A stretch of 48,209 nt of DNA from DATKHR01 sp035939575 (GTDB lineage: Bacteria; Acidobacteriota; Vicinamibacteria; Vicinamibacterales; CAVVIG01): positions 1 through 48,209 of the forward strand of contig DASZFS010000516.1 of assembly GCA_035939575.1 (NCBI GenBank), written 5' to 3'. How positions within the stretch are numbered: position 1 is the first letter of the stretch; each line of letters opens with the position of its first letter. The translations under genes were made by a program, and so were the position numbers. Shown here piece by piece: positions 1-10,575 of the stretch. The notes beneath the pieces are model-generated. The model was not told the origin of the DNA. It worked only from the letters and a program-made list of their open reading frames with translations, and made no database searches.

Positions 1-11
1 AGAAGCGAAAC

Positions 12-133
12 GGGCTGAGGACTCAGGGTCGCGTGCAGTTGCCTACGCCCTCGATTTCTGCCGACTCTTTTTGAACGCTTGCAATCTTGATCTTGGGGCG
101 AGGCAACTGCACGCGGCCATGAGTCTTCAGCCC
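12..133 (-). repeat. 122-bp palindromic repeat element, copy 1
   Basis: Imperfect inverted repeat. The left arm (12-50) and right arm (96-133) are complementary over about 38 bases, around a 45-base centre (51-95). The inner arm ends in GCAGTTGCC / GGCAACTGC and the outer arm in GGGCTGAGGACTC / GAGTCTTCAGCCC. Its reverse complement aligns with the copies at 14003 and 15088, including parts of the centre (CAAGATTG-like), so this copy lies in the opposite orientation. It begins 39 bases beyond the stop of the beta-propeller gene. No T-tract follows, so it is not a classical terminator. Confidence 0.85.
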
Positions 134-171
134 CACTCTGACTCATCAGTGTCGTCGCAGCATCCGAGAGT

Positions 172-2412
172 CTAGGGCTGGCGTCGCCGCTCAACCTGCG
201 CAGACGCGACGTTGTTCATCGCGTCGGTCGCGCGCAGCGTCACGCCATGCTCTCCGATTTCACCCTCGAGCGACAGCTCGTAATGCTCGATTCGTGAGTC
301 CGCGATGCCGTCGACGGGAAACACCGTTCGCCAGCGCTGTCCGTCCTGAGAAAACTCGACGCGCTGGATCGGCGAATGGTCGTCGACCACGTCGAACGTG
401 ATGATCGTTCGCCCGCGCTCGGTACGGACGCCACCGATGGTGACTGTCGGTGGCGTGTTGTCGATCTCGAACGCCACACTGTCCATCTCGCCGGCGAGAG
501 TCGTTGACGCGGCGTTGGACGGCGCGTCCGATGCCACGATCTTCACGAAATACGTGCCGTTGGGCACCGTCGTCGTATCCCAGACGAGAATGGACTCCGA
601 GATCCCCCGGCGCAGCGGCCGCCAGGTCGTCTCGCCTTCGCGGCGGTAGAGGACGTCATACGACAACTCGTCGTCATTCTCGTCGTCGGCGCGCCAGACG
701 ATGGTCTGCAGCCCCTTTTGATACGTGCGCCGCCCGAGGGGGGGAGTCGCGCCTCCGGTGCTCAGCGCCGCTGCCTGGGCTGCGAGCTTCCGCTCCGGCG
801 TGGACTGATCCTCGAACCCGGCGAGATCGGGATCGCCTGTCGAAAACGGCTTCTGAAAGACAATCCCTGGCGGATGGACCGTGATCGATCGCACCTGCGG
901 TCGGAGATTGCGCTGGAGATAGGCGGCGCTCACCGAGGTCAGCACGGGGCCGTTGGGTTGGCCCGTGAGCACCGCGCGCCACTGCAGGTAGCGCGCTTTC
1001 GGGCTCGCGATCGGAGACCCGTCCGCCTTGGTGTAGGCAGTCGACCACGGGCTCCACGTGTCGTCGGGCGTCTCGGTATTCCCCGACCGCGTGAAGAGCT
1101 CGACACGGCTGCCGGGCGGAGTCGAGCCGCGCCAGGTCAGCACGCCCCAGGTCGCGACCATCTGCGCGTCGCGGCTCTCTGACTCATACGTGCCGCGCGC
1201 GGCGCGGGCCGCGGTCAGGCGGAACAGTTTTCCGGGGTTGGCGGTCGCGTACAGCAGGCGGCCGCGCGAGTCCTTGAGAAACGCGGTGATTTGCTGGGCG
1301 CTCGCCCTCGCCACGAGCGTCGGCCGCGGTGGCTCGCCGTCCAGACGGTAAAGCTTGCCCTTGCTGCCGGTGCCAATGAGCAGCGCGCCGTTATCGTCGA
1401 ACGTCAGATCGTATGGCGAGTCGTCGCGCGATTCCCAGAGCTGATCCCACAGGCCGTCAGGGCTGATGCGATAGACCGCGCCCTTGGCGGCGCGACGATC
1501 CTCGTGCGCGGGCGGCGTGCCGCCGCCGCCCCCCACGTCGACGATGGAAATCGAAGTGATCTCAGCCGATACCGACGCCACGGGCGCCCGCCCGACTTCA
1601 GGCGCGCGATCGCTGGTGTCCGCGGTTGTCGCGGGCGGTCCGCCGGGGGATCCGCGGCCGCTCAACGCCGCGACGTAAAGAAGGCCCTTGCTGTCGAAGC
1701 GCAGCGAGCGAATTTCCTGGAACGGTGAGTCCAGGAGCACGAACGCTTTCCCCTCCTGATCCACGCGCAGCACCCGGCCCGGCGCGCTGGTGCCGATGAG
1801 GACGTTGCCGTTCCGGTCGAAGGCCAGCGCTGTGGCGTGGGTGGCGTTCGTCTTGTAGAAAGGCGCGCTCTTGCCGTCGGGTGTGATGCGGTACACGATG
1901 CCCTTGTCGCCCGTGGCGGCAAACACGTTGCCGCGCCCGTCGACGGCGAGCGCCCAGATGTACTTGTCTTCCGAGTTGAAGAATGCGCGGCTGGCGCCGT
2001 TCCGGTCGACGAGGTACACCTTGCCGTCCGGCGAGGTGCCGACGTACAGCCCGCCATTCGGAGCGGGCGCCAGGGCGTGCACCTCGAGCTCGGCGCTCTC
2101 GAAGAAGACCGATCCCTTGCCCTGTGGGTCGATCTTGAAGACCTTGCCCTCGTTCCCTGTGCCGGCGAAGAGCGTTCCGTCCGGTTGAGCAATCAGCGAC
2201 CAGAGGAATGGCGCGGACGTCTCGTACACGAGCTCGGTCGCGGGCCCGAGCGCGAGCTCCCCCCGGCTGTCGATGGACAGGTTTTCAACGTCACCCTTCA
2301 GGAAGTCGGCCTGAGTCGCCGCCTGGAAGAATTTTGCTGATGAAGCGCCAAGGGGCCGCGCGAGCGCGATGACGGCGCAGGCCGTCAGGACACCAAGCCG
2401 GGATGTAGACAT
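172..2412 (-). CDS. Secreted beta-propeller repeat protein of unknown function
   Basis: 746 residues starting at the ATG at 2412; the reading frame is open further upstream, but that part overlaps the preceding gene. The N-terminus is a signal peptide (basic start, then a hydrophobic stretch through about residue 24). Residues about 60-400 contain repeated units of roughly 45-50 residues with motifs such as GTGNEGKVFKI, GTSPDGKVYLV and ATGDKGIVYRI, typical of NHL/SMP-30-like beta-propellers. The C-terminal half has a beta-rich part with a PPTVTIGG segment, suggesting Ig- or fibronectin-like domains. The start codon overlaps the stop of the upstream S55 peptidase gene (TGATG), so the two are probably translationally coupled. 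An extracytoplasmic binding or scaffold role is inference; I recognise no catalytic motif. Confidence 0.85.
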   Translation of the reverse strand: MSTSRLGVLTACAVIALARPLGASSAKFFQAATQADFLKGDVENLSIDSRGELALGPATELVYETSAPFLWSLIAQPDGTLFAGTGNEGKVFKIDPQGKGSVFFESAELEVHALAPAPNGGLYVGTSPDGKVYLVDRNGASRAFFNSEDKYIWALAVDGRGNVFAATGDKGIVYRITPDGKSAPFYKTNATHATALAFDRNGNVLIGTSAPGRVLRVDQEGKAFVLLDSPFQEIRSLRFDSKGLLYVAALSGRGSPGGPPATTADTSDRAPEVGRAPVASVSAEITSISIVDVGGGGGTPPAHEDRRAAKGAVYRISPDGLWDQLWESRDDSPYDLTFDDNGALLIGTGSKGKLYRLDGEPPRPTLVARASAQQITAFLKDSRGRLLYATANPGKLFRLTAARAARGTYESESRDAQMVATWGVLTWRGSTPPGSRVELFTRSGNTETPDDTWSPWSTAYTKADGSPIASPKARYLQWRAVLTGQPNGPVLTSVSAAYLQRNLRPQVRSITVHPPGIVFQKPFSTGDPDLAGFEDQSTPERKLAAQAAALSTGGATPPLGRRTYQKGLQTIVWRADDENDDELSYDVLYRREGETTWRPLRRGISESILVWDTTTVPNGTYFVKIVASDAPSNAASTTLAGEMDSVAFEIDNTPPTVTIGGVRTERGRTIITFDVVDDHSPIQRVEFSQDGQRWRTVFPVDGIADSRIEHYELSLEGEIGEHGVTLRATDAMNNVASAQVERRRQP

Positions 2413-4328
2413 CAGTTCTGGGAGATGGCGATGGTCAGCGTCTTCGAGCCGCTGACGGCATGTTCGGTCGCCAGCTCCCATTCGCCGAGCGTCGCGGTGT
2501 GGAGCGGGTTGAAGTTGCCGCCGTTGCGCTCGCCCTCGAGGACGCCCAGCACCGACGGGGGCAGCGACGACAACAGCTCTCCGCTGACAACCGCTCCGGA
2601 GTCGGAGCTGACGAGCTTCACATACAGCGTGTCGTTGCGGCGCCCTTTGTTCAGCGCTTTGATCACCTGATCGACGCTGCGCGACATGCCCGCCTGCGGT
2701 GACCGCGACTCACGCTGCTCCGCCAGGCCGAGGCGCGCGCCGTCCGAGACGACGATCGACAGCGTCCCGCTGGCGTTGGCCGGGATCTCGATCGGCACGC
2801 TGCGCAGCTGGTCCTCGCCCCTGTACGTGCGCAGCAGCATTTTCAGCGGCACCGTGCGTCCGGCGCGCGGCCGCGGATCGTCCAGCCAGATGCGCTCGAG
2901 CACCGCGGTCCTTGGCTCCTCGGTCGTGGAGATCGAAACCGACAAGCCGTCGACGTCCACTTTCTCGTAGTCATTGCCCATCAGGTAGAGCACCGGCGCG
3001 ATGACGTACGTCGCGGCCGCCACCGACGATTGGTCGCCGGAGAACATGTTGTTGAACGTCACCGGCTCGTGCTTGCGGATGGTCGCCGTGCCGCGCACGG
3101 TGAACGTCGCCGCCTCGATGCTGCGCTCGTATGACATGAGCGTGTTCAGCAGGCTCGCATAGGTCATCAGCGGCCCGAACAACGGATCGTTTACCACGGT
3201 GTACTTGAACGTCCGGGTCGGCGCGCGCTCCGACGCCAGCGACACGGTGACCGGTATCATCCGCGGTCCCGCTCCGAGGCGGCCAGCGATGGTCGTTGCC
3301 CGATCCTGGAGAAACGTTCCGATGATCTCACCCGTGCTCGAGAGCTTCATCGACGAGAACAGGCTCGGGAGCACGGTGTAGACGTAGGCCCGGGTCATCG
3401 GAAACTCGGTCGGCCCCAGGTTGTACATCGGGTGGCCGAACGCGTACACGCGGTCGCCGTCGATGTGCGTGACGGTGCCCGTCGCGCCAAGCGTCAAATC
3501 ACCGCCGACGAGCATGACGCCGATCGCGTCTCCAGGCTTCAGGGGGCCCTCGAACGGCTTCTCGCCTGCGCGCGAGCCTGCCATGCCTCCGCCCGTCGGC
3601 AGGAAGCCCTGGTCGCTGAAGGCGCTCCCGATCAGATCGGCAACCTCGGGCTCGAAGCCGGACATCACGAGCGGCGTGGCGATCGGCCGAAGACGCGTCC
3701 CGAGTTGTCCCGCGCCCAGGTCGGCGATCGCGGTGGCACCGCTCATCCGGGCGTCGGAGGGCCGATCAACGAACGGACGATTCCGGTTGAGCGCCCGGCG
3801 GAACGCAGTGACGAGCCCCTCGCGCGTCAATGGGTACTGGGGATACTCGAGCCGCGCCCGCGCGGCCGCCGGACGTTGCTTCCCCGGGTTCCCGGGGTTA
3901 CCCGGGTCGTTGAAACGCGCGGAGTCTGTCATCTCCGCAATCGGCGTGATACCAGCGATGGGCTCCGTCGAAAAGCTACCAAGCGCGTAGGAGACGGCGC
4001 CGATCAGACGGCCGTCGACATAGACCGGGCTGCCGCTCATGCCGGCGATGACGCCCGTGCGCGCGAGCGGGCCGCCTTCGAGCTTGGCCAGAATCAGGTT
4101 CCGGTTGGGCCCGATGACGTTCTCGAGCACACCCAGTATGTTGGCCTTGAATTCCTCGACGCGCGTGCTGTCGAAAACCGTTCGGCCGATACCGACCATC
4201 CCGGGTCGGATGTCTTCGACCGGCATCTGCAGCGTGTCGCCCGACAGGCGGGCAAACCAATGCCCTCCCGCCACGCACATCACGGCCAGCAGTGCGACCG
4301 GGGGCGTAAGAAGCCGACGATGAAGCAT
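2412..4328 (-). CDS. SpoIVB-like S55 family serine peptidase domain protein
   Basis: 638 residues. I chose the ATG at 4328 because GAGG lies six bases before it; an ATG at 4337 in the same frame is the alternative. A signal peptide or anchor (LLTPPVALLAVMCVAGG) comes first. The peptidase region follows: MPVEDIRPGMVGIGRTVF, then GVIAGMSGSPVYVDG with the SGS nucleophile motif, then a GTVTHIDGDRVYAFGHPM segment, all characteristic of the S55 family. In Bacillus, SpoIVB cleaves an anti-sigma pathway component during sporulation; this lineage is not known to sporulate, so the substrate is unknown. A 9-base repeat near 3882-3908 encodes a PGN-PGN-PG stretch. The C-terminal 250 residues look beta-rich. 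It is first in a two-gene operon with the propeller protein. Confidence 0.88.
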   Translation of the reverse strand: MLHRRLLTPPVALLAVMCVAGGHWFARLSGDTLQMPVEDIRPGMVGIGRTVFDSTRVEEFKANILGVLENVIGPNRNLILAKLEGGPLARTGVIAGMSGSPVYVDGRLIGAVSYALGSFSTEPIAGITPIAEMTDSARFNDPGNPGNPGKQRPAAARARLEYPQYPLTREGLVTAFRRALNRNRPFVDRPSDARMSGATAIADLGAGQLGTRLRPIATPLVMSGFEPEVADLIGSAFSDQGFLPTGGGMAGSRAGEKPFEGPLKPGDAIGVMLVGGDLTLGATGTVTHIDGDRVYAFGHPMYNLGPTEFPMTRAYVYTVLPSLFSSMKLSSTGEIIGTFLQDRATTIAGRLGAGPRMIPVTVSLASERAPTRTFKYTVVNDPLFGPLMTYASLLNTLMSYERSIEAATFTVRGTATIRKHEPVTFNNMFSGDQSSVAAATYVIAPVLYLMGNDYEKVDVDGLSVSISTTEEPRTAVLERIWLDDPRPRAGRTVPLKMLLRTYRGEDQLRSVPIEIPANASGTLSIVVSDGARLGLAEQRESRSPQAGMSRSVDQVIKALNKGRRNDTLYVKLVSSDSGAVVSGELLSSLPPSVLGVLEGERNGGNFNPLHTATLGEWELATEHAVSGSKTLTIAISQN

Positions 4329-4338
4329 TTGCCTCATT

Positions 4339-4367
4339 TTGACATGAATCGCCCAGGTTTGTTATCG
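4339..4367 (+). promoter_or_regulatory. Candidate promoter of the aromatic amino acid operon
   Basis: A perfect -35 hexamer TTGACA lies at 4339-4344. Seventeen bases later comes TTATCG (4362-4367), a weak -10; TGTTAT at 15-base spacing is an alternative. It sits in the short gap between the divergent S55 peptidase gene and the trp leader peptide. If the 4362 hexamer is used, transcription would start only about five bases before the leader ATG. The -35 is seen directly; the -10 choice is inference. Confidence 0.45.
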
Positions 4368-4378
4368 TGAGACCCTCA

Positions 4379-4468
4379 ATGGCTGGTCGACCGGGAACCC
4401 TTCAGTCGTTTGGTACCGCGTGGCGCTGGTATTGGGCCCCGACTGAAGAGGCGTCCGCCGTGGCCTGA
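4379..4468 (+). CDS. trpL: trp operon leader peptide
   Basis: A 29-codon ORF starting ATG at 4379 and ending TGA at 4466-4468. Its distinctive feature is the run W-R-W-Y-W encoded at 4421-4435 (TGG CGC TGG TAT TGG): three Trp codons and one Tyr codon in five positions, in a genome where Trp is rare. It lies directly upstream of a terminator and of the aro/trp genes. Trp-codon stalling in such leaders is the established mechanism of trp attenuation in enterobacteria and some other groups. Only a weak GAGA precedes the ATG, and initiation may be nearly leaderless. The peptide itself probably has no function beyond being translated. Confidence 0.85.
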   Translation: MAGRPGTLQSFGTAWRWYWAPTEEASAVA

Positions 4469-4506
4469 CCTGCCAACTGCGCGACCGAGCATCCAAGCCT
4501 CTTCAG
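4400..4506 (+). promoter_or_regulatory. trp attenuator: 1:2 pause hairpin and 2:3 antiterminator
   Basis: Segment 1 (4400-4408, CTTCAGTCG) pairs perfectly over 9 bp with segment 2 (4440-4448, CGACTGAAG), with the Trp codons in the loop. Segment 2 extended (4443-4452, CTGAAGAGGC) pairs perfectly over 10 bp with segment 3 (4497-4506, GCCTCTTCAG). Segment 3 is the left arm of the terminator. The two structures are therefore mutually exclusive. A ribosome stalled on the Trp codons would mask segment 1 and free segment 2 for antitermination. One reaching the stop at 4466 would crowd segment 2 and let the terminator form. Confidence 0.85.
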
Positions 4507-4537
4507 CCCTTCGTGGTTGAAGAGGCTTTTTGTTTTT
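4495..4537 (+). terminator. Intrinsic terminator of the trp attenuator (3:4 hairpin)
   Basis: Arms AAGCCTCTTCAGCC (4495-4508) and GGTTGAAGAGGCTT (4515-4528) form a 14-bp stem with one G-U pair and a 6-base loop, running straight into TTTTTGTTTTT. It ends 5 bases before the aroDE start codon, so it can only work as a conditional terminator. Its left arm is also segment 3 of the antiterminator. Confidence 0.92.
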
Positions 4538-4542
4538 AGAGC

Positions 4543-5986
4543 ATGACTACACCGCTCCTTTGCGTAACAGTGACCGCGGCGACGACCGCGGAACTGCGCC
4601 AGCGGCGCGACGAGGTCGCGGACGCCGACCTGGTCGAGCTCCGCCTGGATTCGGTACGCGATCCGGATGTGGCCGGGGCGCTGGAGGGGCGAACGAGACC
4701 GGTCATCATCACGTGCCGGCCGACCTGGGAAGGCGGCGCCTTCCGCGGCTCGGAAGAAGAGCGCAAGCGGATCCTGTCCGACGCCCTGGCGATGGGCGCA
4801 GAGCTCGTCGACGTCGAGTGGCGCGCGCATTTCGACGATCTCGCCAGCCAGGGCGCGCGCGTGGTGCTGTCGATGCACGACTTCGACGGCATCCCCGCCG
4901 ACCTCGCGTCGCGTCTCAAGGCCATGCGCGCGACGGGGGCCCGGGTGGTCAAGATGGCGGTCACCGCCACTCGCCTTGCGGACTGCGTCACGCTCCTCGA
5001 CTTCGGGACGCAAGCGGGCCCCGACGGCCTGGTGCTGCTGGCGATGGGGGACTACGGGCTACCGACGCGCGTGCTCGCCAGCCGCTTCGGGTCGGCCTGG
5101 ACGTACGCAGGATCGGTTCGGGACCTCGGGCAGCTTTCCGCGCAGACGATGCTCGTTGACTACCGGTTTCGCGCCCTCAGCGACGCCACGCGCGTGTACG
5201 GCATCGTCGGTGGATCGGTAGGGCACTCGGTGTCGGCCGTGATGCACAACGCAGCGTTCCGCGTGCTGAGCCTGGATGCCGTGTACCTGCCGCTGCCCGC
5301 GACGAGCGTGGACGATTTCGTCGCGTTTGCGAAGGGCATCGGGATCAGCGGGGCGAGCGTCACGATTCCCTACAAAGTTCAGTTGTTCGATCGCCTGGAC
5401 GAAGTGTACGCCGCCGCGCGGCGCGTTGGCGCGATCAATACCATCCGGATCGAGGATGGCCGTTGGGTCGGCGACAACACGGACACCGGCGGCTTTCTGC
5501 AGCCGCTGCAGGAGCGGCTTTCCCTCGAGGGTCTGCGGGCGTCGGTGCTCGGCGCGGGCGGCGCCGCCCGCGCCGTCGCGGACGCGCTGGCGTCCAGCCG
5601 CTGCTCGGTGCGTGTTCATGCGCGCCAGCGGCCGCAGGCCGAGGGGGTCGCGATGCTGACCGCAGCCGAGGTCGGCCCGTGGCCGCCGCAGCCGGGCAGC
5701 TGGGACCTGCTGATCAACTGCACGCCGATCGGACAGTACCCGTACACGGCCGAGACTCCAGTGCCCGGAGACCAGCTCACGGGCCGGTATGTCTACGACC
5801 TCGTCTACAACCCGACCGCCACCCGGTTGCTGCGAGAGGCCGCGGAAGCCGGGTGTCAGACATTCAGCGGGATTGAGATGCTCGTTGCCCAGGCACAGGA
5901 ACAATTCCGGTGGTGGACAGGCGTCCGCGCGCCGGCCGGCATCATGAGAGAGGCCGCGCTGAAGCGGCTGGCGGAGTTTGCGTGCG

Positions 5987-6006
<20 letters not shown>
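4543..6006 (+). CDS. aroDE: Bifunctional 3-dehydroquinate dehydratase / shikimate dehydrogenase
   Basis: 487 residues, a fusion of two shikimate pathway enzymes. Residues 1-215 are a type I dehydroquinase: E32 in VELRLD, H112 in SMHDF and the Schiff-base K137 in VVKMAV. Residues 218-487 are shikimate dehydrogenase: GxxxGHS at about 223-229, MHNAAF, catalytic K278 in SVTIPYK, D314 in GDNTDTGG, then a GAGGAAR Rossmann turn for NADP(H). Together they convert 3-dehydroquinate to shikimate in the cytoplasm. The gene begins right after the trp attenuator, so its transcription should follow tryptophan supply. The Shine-Dalgarno is weak because the terminator's U-tract occupies the site. The fusion order (AroD then AroE) matches the plant enzyme and some bacterial ones. 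Confidence 0.96.
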
Positions 6007-7477
<1,471 letters not shown>

Positions 7478-7480
7478 GTC

Positions 7481-8047
7481 ATGATTCTCGTCATCGACAA
7501 CTATGACTCCTTCACCTACAACCTCGTCCAGTACCTCGGCGAGCTTGGGGCGAGCGTCCGCGTGATGCGCAACGACGCGGTCTCGCTGGATGAGGTCGCC
7601 GCCGCCGGCGCCGACCGGATCGTCATCTCGCCCGGCCCGGGACGCCCGGAGCAGGCCGGTGTGACCATGGGCGTCATCCGGGGTCTCGGCGACCGGACGC
7701 CGATTCTCGGCGTGTGCCTCGGTCACCAGGCGATCGGCGCGGCCTTTGGCGGGCACGTTGTCCGCGCAGAGAAGCCGATGCACGGCAAGACATCCACGAT
7801 CGACCACGACGGTCGAGGCGTGTTCGCGGGGATCGTCGGCCCGTTCGTCGCATCGCGATATCACTCGCTCGTTGTCGCGGACGCCGGGCTGCCGGACGAT
7901 CTCGAAGTGACGGCCCGTACGAAGGACGAGGGCGTCATCATGGGCCTGCGCCACCGGCGGTGGCCCGTGCACGGCGTCCAGTTCCATCCCGAGTCCATCC
8001 TGACCGGCGAGGGGCGGACGATCCTGCGGAATTTTCTGAAAGCGTGA
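7481..8047 (+). CDS. trpG: Anthranilate synthase component II, glutamine amidotransferase
   Basis: 188 residues, a class I glutamine amidotransferase that passes ammonia to TrpE. The catalytic triad is visible: C79 in GVCLGHQAIG, and H169 and E171 in VQFHPES. The oxyanion segment SPGPGRP is at about 50-56. It starts 3 bases after trpE, which fits equimolar synthesis of the two subunits. TrpG can also serve as PabA in folate synthesis when there is no separate pabA; no pabA is seen here, so a dual role is possible but is inference. It is not fused to trpD, unlike the enterobacterial arrangement. Confidence 0.97.
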   Translation: MILVIDNYDSFTYNLVQYLGELGASVRVMRNDAVSLDEVAAAGADRIVISPGPGRPEQAGVTMGVIRGLGDRTPILGVCLGHQAIGAAFGGHVVRAEKPMHGKTSTIDHDGRGVFAGIVGPFVASRYHSLVVADAGLPDDLEVTARTKDEGVIMGLRHRRWPVHGVQFHPESILTGEGRTILRNFLKA

Positions 8048-8060
8048 GTGGGGGAGAACT

Positions 8061-9119
8061 GTGAGTGAAGCTGCGCCTCGAGGCTTTCCGGCGCTCATCG
8101 AGAAGCTGACGCGCCACGAGGATCTCACGACCGACGAGGCCGGCGCGGCGATGGCGGCGATCATGGCGGGCGGCGTGCCGCCGGCGCACGTCGCGGGTCT
8201 ACTGGTCGGCCTGGCGATGAAGGGGGAGCGGCCGGCTGAAGTCGTCGGCCTGGCGCGGACGATGCGCCAGCAGGCGGTGCCGCTCTCTCGCCGGTTCGAC
8301 GATGTGTTCGACAACTGCGGCACCGGCGGCGACAGATCGGATACGTTCAATATCTCGTCGTGCGCGGCGCTCGTCATCGCGGCGTGTGGAGTTCGCGTGG
8401 CGAAGCACGGGAACCGGTCGGCGTCGAGCCAGACGGGAGGCGCGGATGTCTACGAGGCGCTCGGCGTCCGGATCGATGCGCCGCCTGCCGTGGTGGAGCG
8501 CTGCCTGGACGAGATCGGGATCGGGTTTTTCTTCGCGCCGACGTTTCACCCGTCGATGAAGCACGCGGGGCCGGTCCGGCGCGAGCTCGGCTTGCGCACC
8601 GCCTTCAACCTGCTCGGCCCGCTCACGAACCCCGCTGGAGCGACGCGTCAGCTCGTCGGCGTCTCCCGGCCGGAATTCACGGAGCTGCTCGCGCGCGCGC
8701 TTCTGCTGCTCGGGACGACCCGCGCCTGGGTGGTACACGGCGCCGACGGCATCGACGAGCTCACGACGGCCGGCTACACGAAGATCTCGGAGTGCCGCGG
8801 CGGCACCGTCAATACGTTCTATCTCCACCCGGCCGACGTCGGGTTGTCCAAGGCCCCCACCTCCGCGCTGCGCGGAGGAGACGCGCGCGCCAACGCGCGC
8901 ATTATCGAGTCAATCCTCGACGGCGAGCGCGGCGCCCCGCGCGACGTGGTCCTGTTGAACGCCGGCGCGGCGCTGTTCGTCGCGGGTGCCGCGCCATCGG
9001 TGCGGGAGGGCATTGCGAAGGCGTCGCAGGCCCTCGATGGCGGGGATGCCAGGCGCACCCTCGACAAGCTCGTCGCGATGTCGGCGGCAGGCGAGCGGGC
9101 GGCGGGAGCGAGCACGTGA
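8061..9119 (+). CDS. trpD: Anthranilate phosphoribosyltransferase
   Basis: 352 residues from a GTG preceded by GGGGGAG. It joins anthranilate and PRPP to give phosphoribosylanthranilate. The family signatures are intact: DNCGTGGD at 84-91 and the PRPP/anthranilate loop KHGNRSASS at 115-123. An N-terminal helical domain, then the alpha/beta domain, at normal family length. The stop codon shares a base with the trpC start (TGATG). The sequence after about residue 310 is Ala-rich but otherwise ordinary. Confidence 0.97.
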   Translation: MSEAAPRGFPALIEKLTRHEDLTTDEAGAAMAAIMAGGVPPAHVAGLLVGLAMKGERPAEVVGLARTMRQQAVPLSRRFDDVFDNCGTGGDRSDTFNISSCAALVIAACGVRVAKHGNRSASSQTGGADVYEALGVRIDAPPAVVERCLDEIGIGFFFAPTFHPSMKHAGPVRRELGLRTAFNLLGPLTNPAGATRQLVGVSRPEFTELLARALLLLGTTRAWVVHGADGIDELTTAGYTKISECRGGTVNTFYLHPADVGLSKAPTSALRGGDARANARIIESILDGERGAPRDVVLLNAGAALFVAGAAPSVREGIAKASQALDGGDARRTLDKLVAMSAAGERAAGAST

Positions 9120-9961
9120 TGCCCAATCCTCAATCCGAAATCCGTAATCCGCAATCAGATCTTCTGGCCACAATCGTCGCGGCAGCTCGGCGCATCGTCG
9201 AGGTGCGCGAGCGCCGGGAGTCCCGTGCAGCGATCGAGAAGCGGGCGTTGGCCCGGACGCCGCGGCCCGGGCGTTTCAGCGCCGCGCTGACACCGCGCGA
9301 CCGCGTCAACATCATCGCCGAGTGCAAGCGCCGCTCACCGCTTCGCGGAGTCTTGCGCGCGTCGTTCGACCCGCCAGCGATCGCCGCCGGCTACGTTGAA
9401 GCAGGCGCGGCGGCGATTTCGGTGCTCACCGAGCCCACGTTCTTCGACGGCTCGCTCGACCACCTGGAAGCCGTGCGGCGGAGAGTGGACGCCCCCTTGC
9501 TCCGGAAGGATTTCATCGTTTCGGAGTACCAGCTCCTGGAAGCGCGGGCGGCTGGCGCCGACGCGGTTCTCCTGATCGTCGCGGCGCTCCCGGCGATCGA
9601 GCTCAGACGGCTCCATGACGCCGCCGGTGAATTGGGTCTCGACACGCTCGTCGAGGTCCACGACGCCGGAGAGCTCGAAACCGCCGCGTCCCTGGGCGCC
9701 AAGGTGGTTGGCGTGAACAACCGCAATCTGCGCACGCTGGAGCTCAGCGTGCGCGTGTCCGACGAGTTGATCGCGCGGATGCCCGCCGGCGTCATCGCGG
9801 TCAGCGAGAGCGGGCTGAAGACGCCGGACGACGTGCGCCGCCTGCGGCAGAGCGGCTACCAGGCGTTCTTGATCGGTGAGCGCTTCATGACGTCGGAAGA
9901 CCCGGGGCAGGCGCTGCGGGAGCTGGTCTCTCTCTCCTCCGGTGCGGAGGCCGCGTCGTGA
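9119..9961 (+). CDS. trpC: Indole-3-glycerol phosphate synthase
   Basis: 280 residues from the ATG at 9119, which overlaps the trpD stop by one base. It is a single TIM barrel that closes the indole ring of carboxyphenylaminodeoxyribulose phosphate. Active-site residues: E68 and K70 in IIAECKRRSP, K130 in LLRKDF, the EVHD glutamate near 180, NNRNL, and SESG near 240. The first 13 residues are odd: MPNPQSEIR then NPQS is translated from a heptamer tandem array (9125-9157) and is not part of the family core. So the N-terminus appears to have been extended or replaced by repeat DNA. It is separate from trpF, which follows with a 4-base overlap. Confidence 0.96.
   Translation: MPNPQSEIRNPQSDLLATIVAAARRIVEVRERRESRAAIEKRALARTPRPGRFSAALTPRDRVNIIAECKRRSPLRGVLRASFDPPAIAAGYVEAGAAAISVLTEPTFFDGSLDHLEAVRRRVDAPLLRKDFIVSEYQLLEARAAGADAVLLIVAALPAIELRRLHDAAGELGLDTLVEVHDAGELETAASLGAKVVGVNNRNLRTLELSVRVSDELIARMPAGVIAVSESGLKTPDDVRRLRQSGYQAFLIGERFMTSEDPGQALRELVSLSSGAEAAS
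9125..9157 (+). repeat. Heptamer tandem array A (AATCCNN) at the start of trpC
   Basis: AATCC occurs at 9125, 9132, 9139 and 9146 with exact 7-base spacing, and AATCA follows at 9153: five units of AATCCGN type. It covers the first codons of trpC just after the trpD stop. Three units equal 21 bases, so the translation repeats every 7 residues (NPQSEIR, NPQS). Confidence 0.85.
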
Positions 9962-10575
9962 TCGTCAAGATCTGCGGCATCACGCGGCTCGAGGACGCGC
10001 GCGCCGCGATCGACGCCGGAGCGGATGCGATCGGTTTCGTGTTCTGGCCGGCGAGCCCGCGCTTCATCGATCCGTTTCGCGCCCGGGCGATCGCGGCGAC
10101 GCTCCCGCCGTTTGTGGCCGCGGTCGGCGTATTCGTGGATCAGCCTGCGACCCACGTTCGCGGCGTGGCAAGCCTCGTCCACCTCGGCGCCGTCCAGCTG
10201 CACGGATCCGAGACGCCATCGTACGCGGCGTCGCTGGGGCGACCGATCATCAAGGCGATCGCGCCCGGCCGCGACGCGCCGGACGAGTGGCCGGCGAACG
10301 TGATGCTCCTGCTCGACGCCCACGACCCCGTCAAGCGCGGCGGAACGGGGACCACGATTGACTGGGGTGCGGCCGCACCCATCGCGGCGCGGCGCCCCGT
10401 GCTGCTGGCCGGCGGGCTGACGCCGGACAATATCGGCGACGCCGTGGCGCGAGTGCACCCGTGCGGCGTCGACGTTTCGTCGGGCGTGGAGCACGCGCCC
10501 GGCATCAAACACCATGGGCGCCTGCGGGCGCTGTTCGAGGCGATTCATGCCGGTCATCTCCCGACGCGATCCTGA
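9958..10575 (+). CDS. trpF: Phosphoribosylanthranilate isomerase
   Basis: 205 residues from a GTG that overlaps the trpC stop (GTGA). It catalyses the Amadori rearrangement of phosphoribosylanthranilate. General base C6 in KICGIT, and the general acid D in GVDVSSGVE near residue 175. Phosphate-binding glycines appear in LLAGGLTPDN. Normal length for a monofunctional enzyme. The end overlaps trpB by 29 bases. Confidence 0.97.
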   Translation: MIVKICGITRLEDARAAIDAGADAIGFVFWPASPRFIDPFRARAIAATLPPFVAAVGVFVDQPATHVRGVASLVHLGAVQLHGSETPSYAASLGRPIIKAIAPGRDAPDEWPANVMLLLDAHDPVKRGGTGTTIDWGAAAPIAARRPVLLAGGLTPDNIGDAVARVHPCGVDVSSGVEHAPGIKHHGRLRALFEAIHAGHLPTRS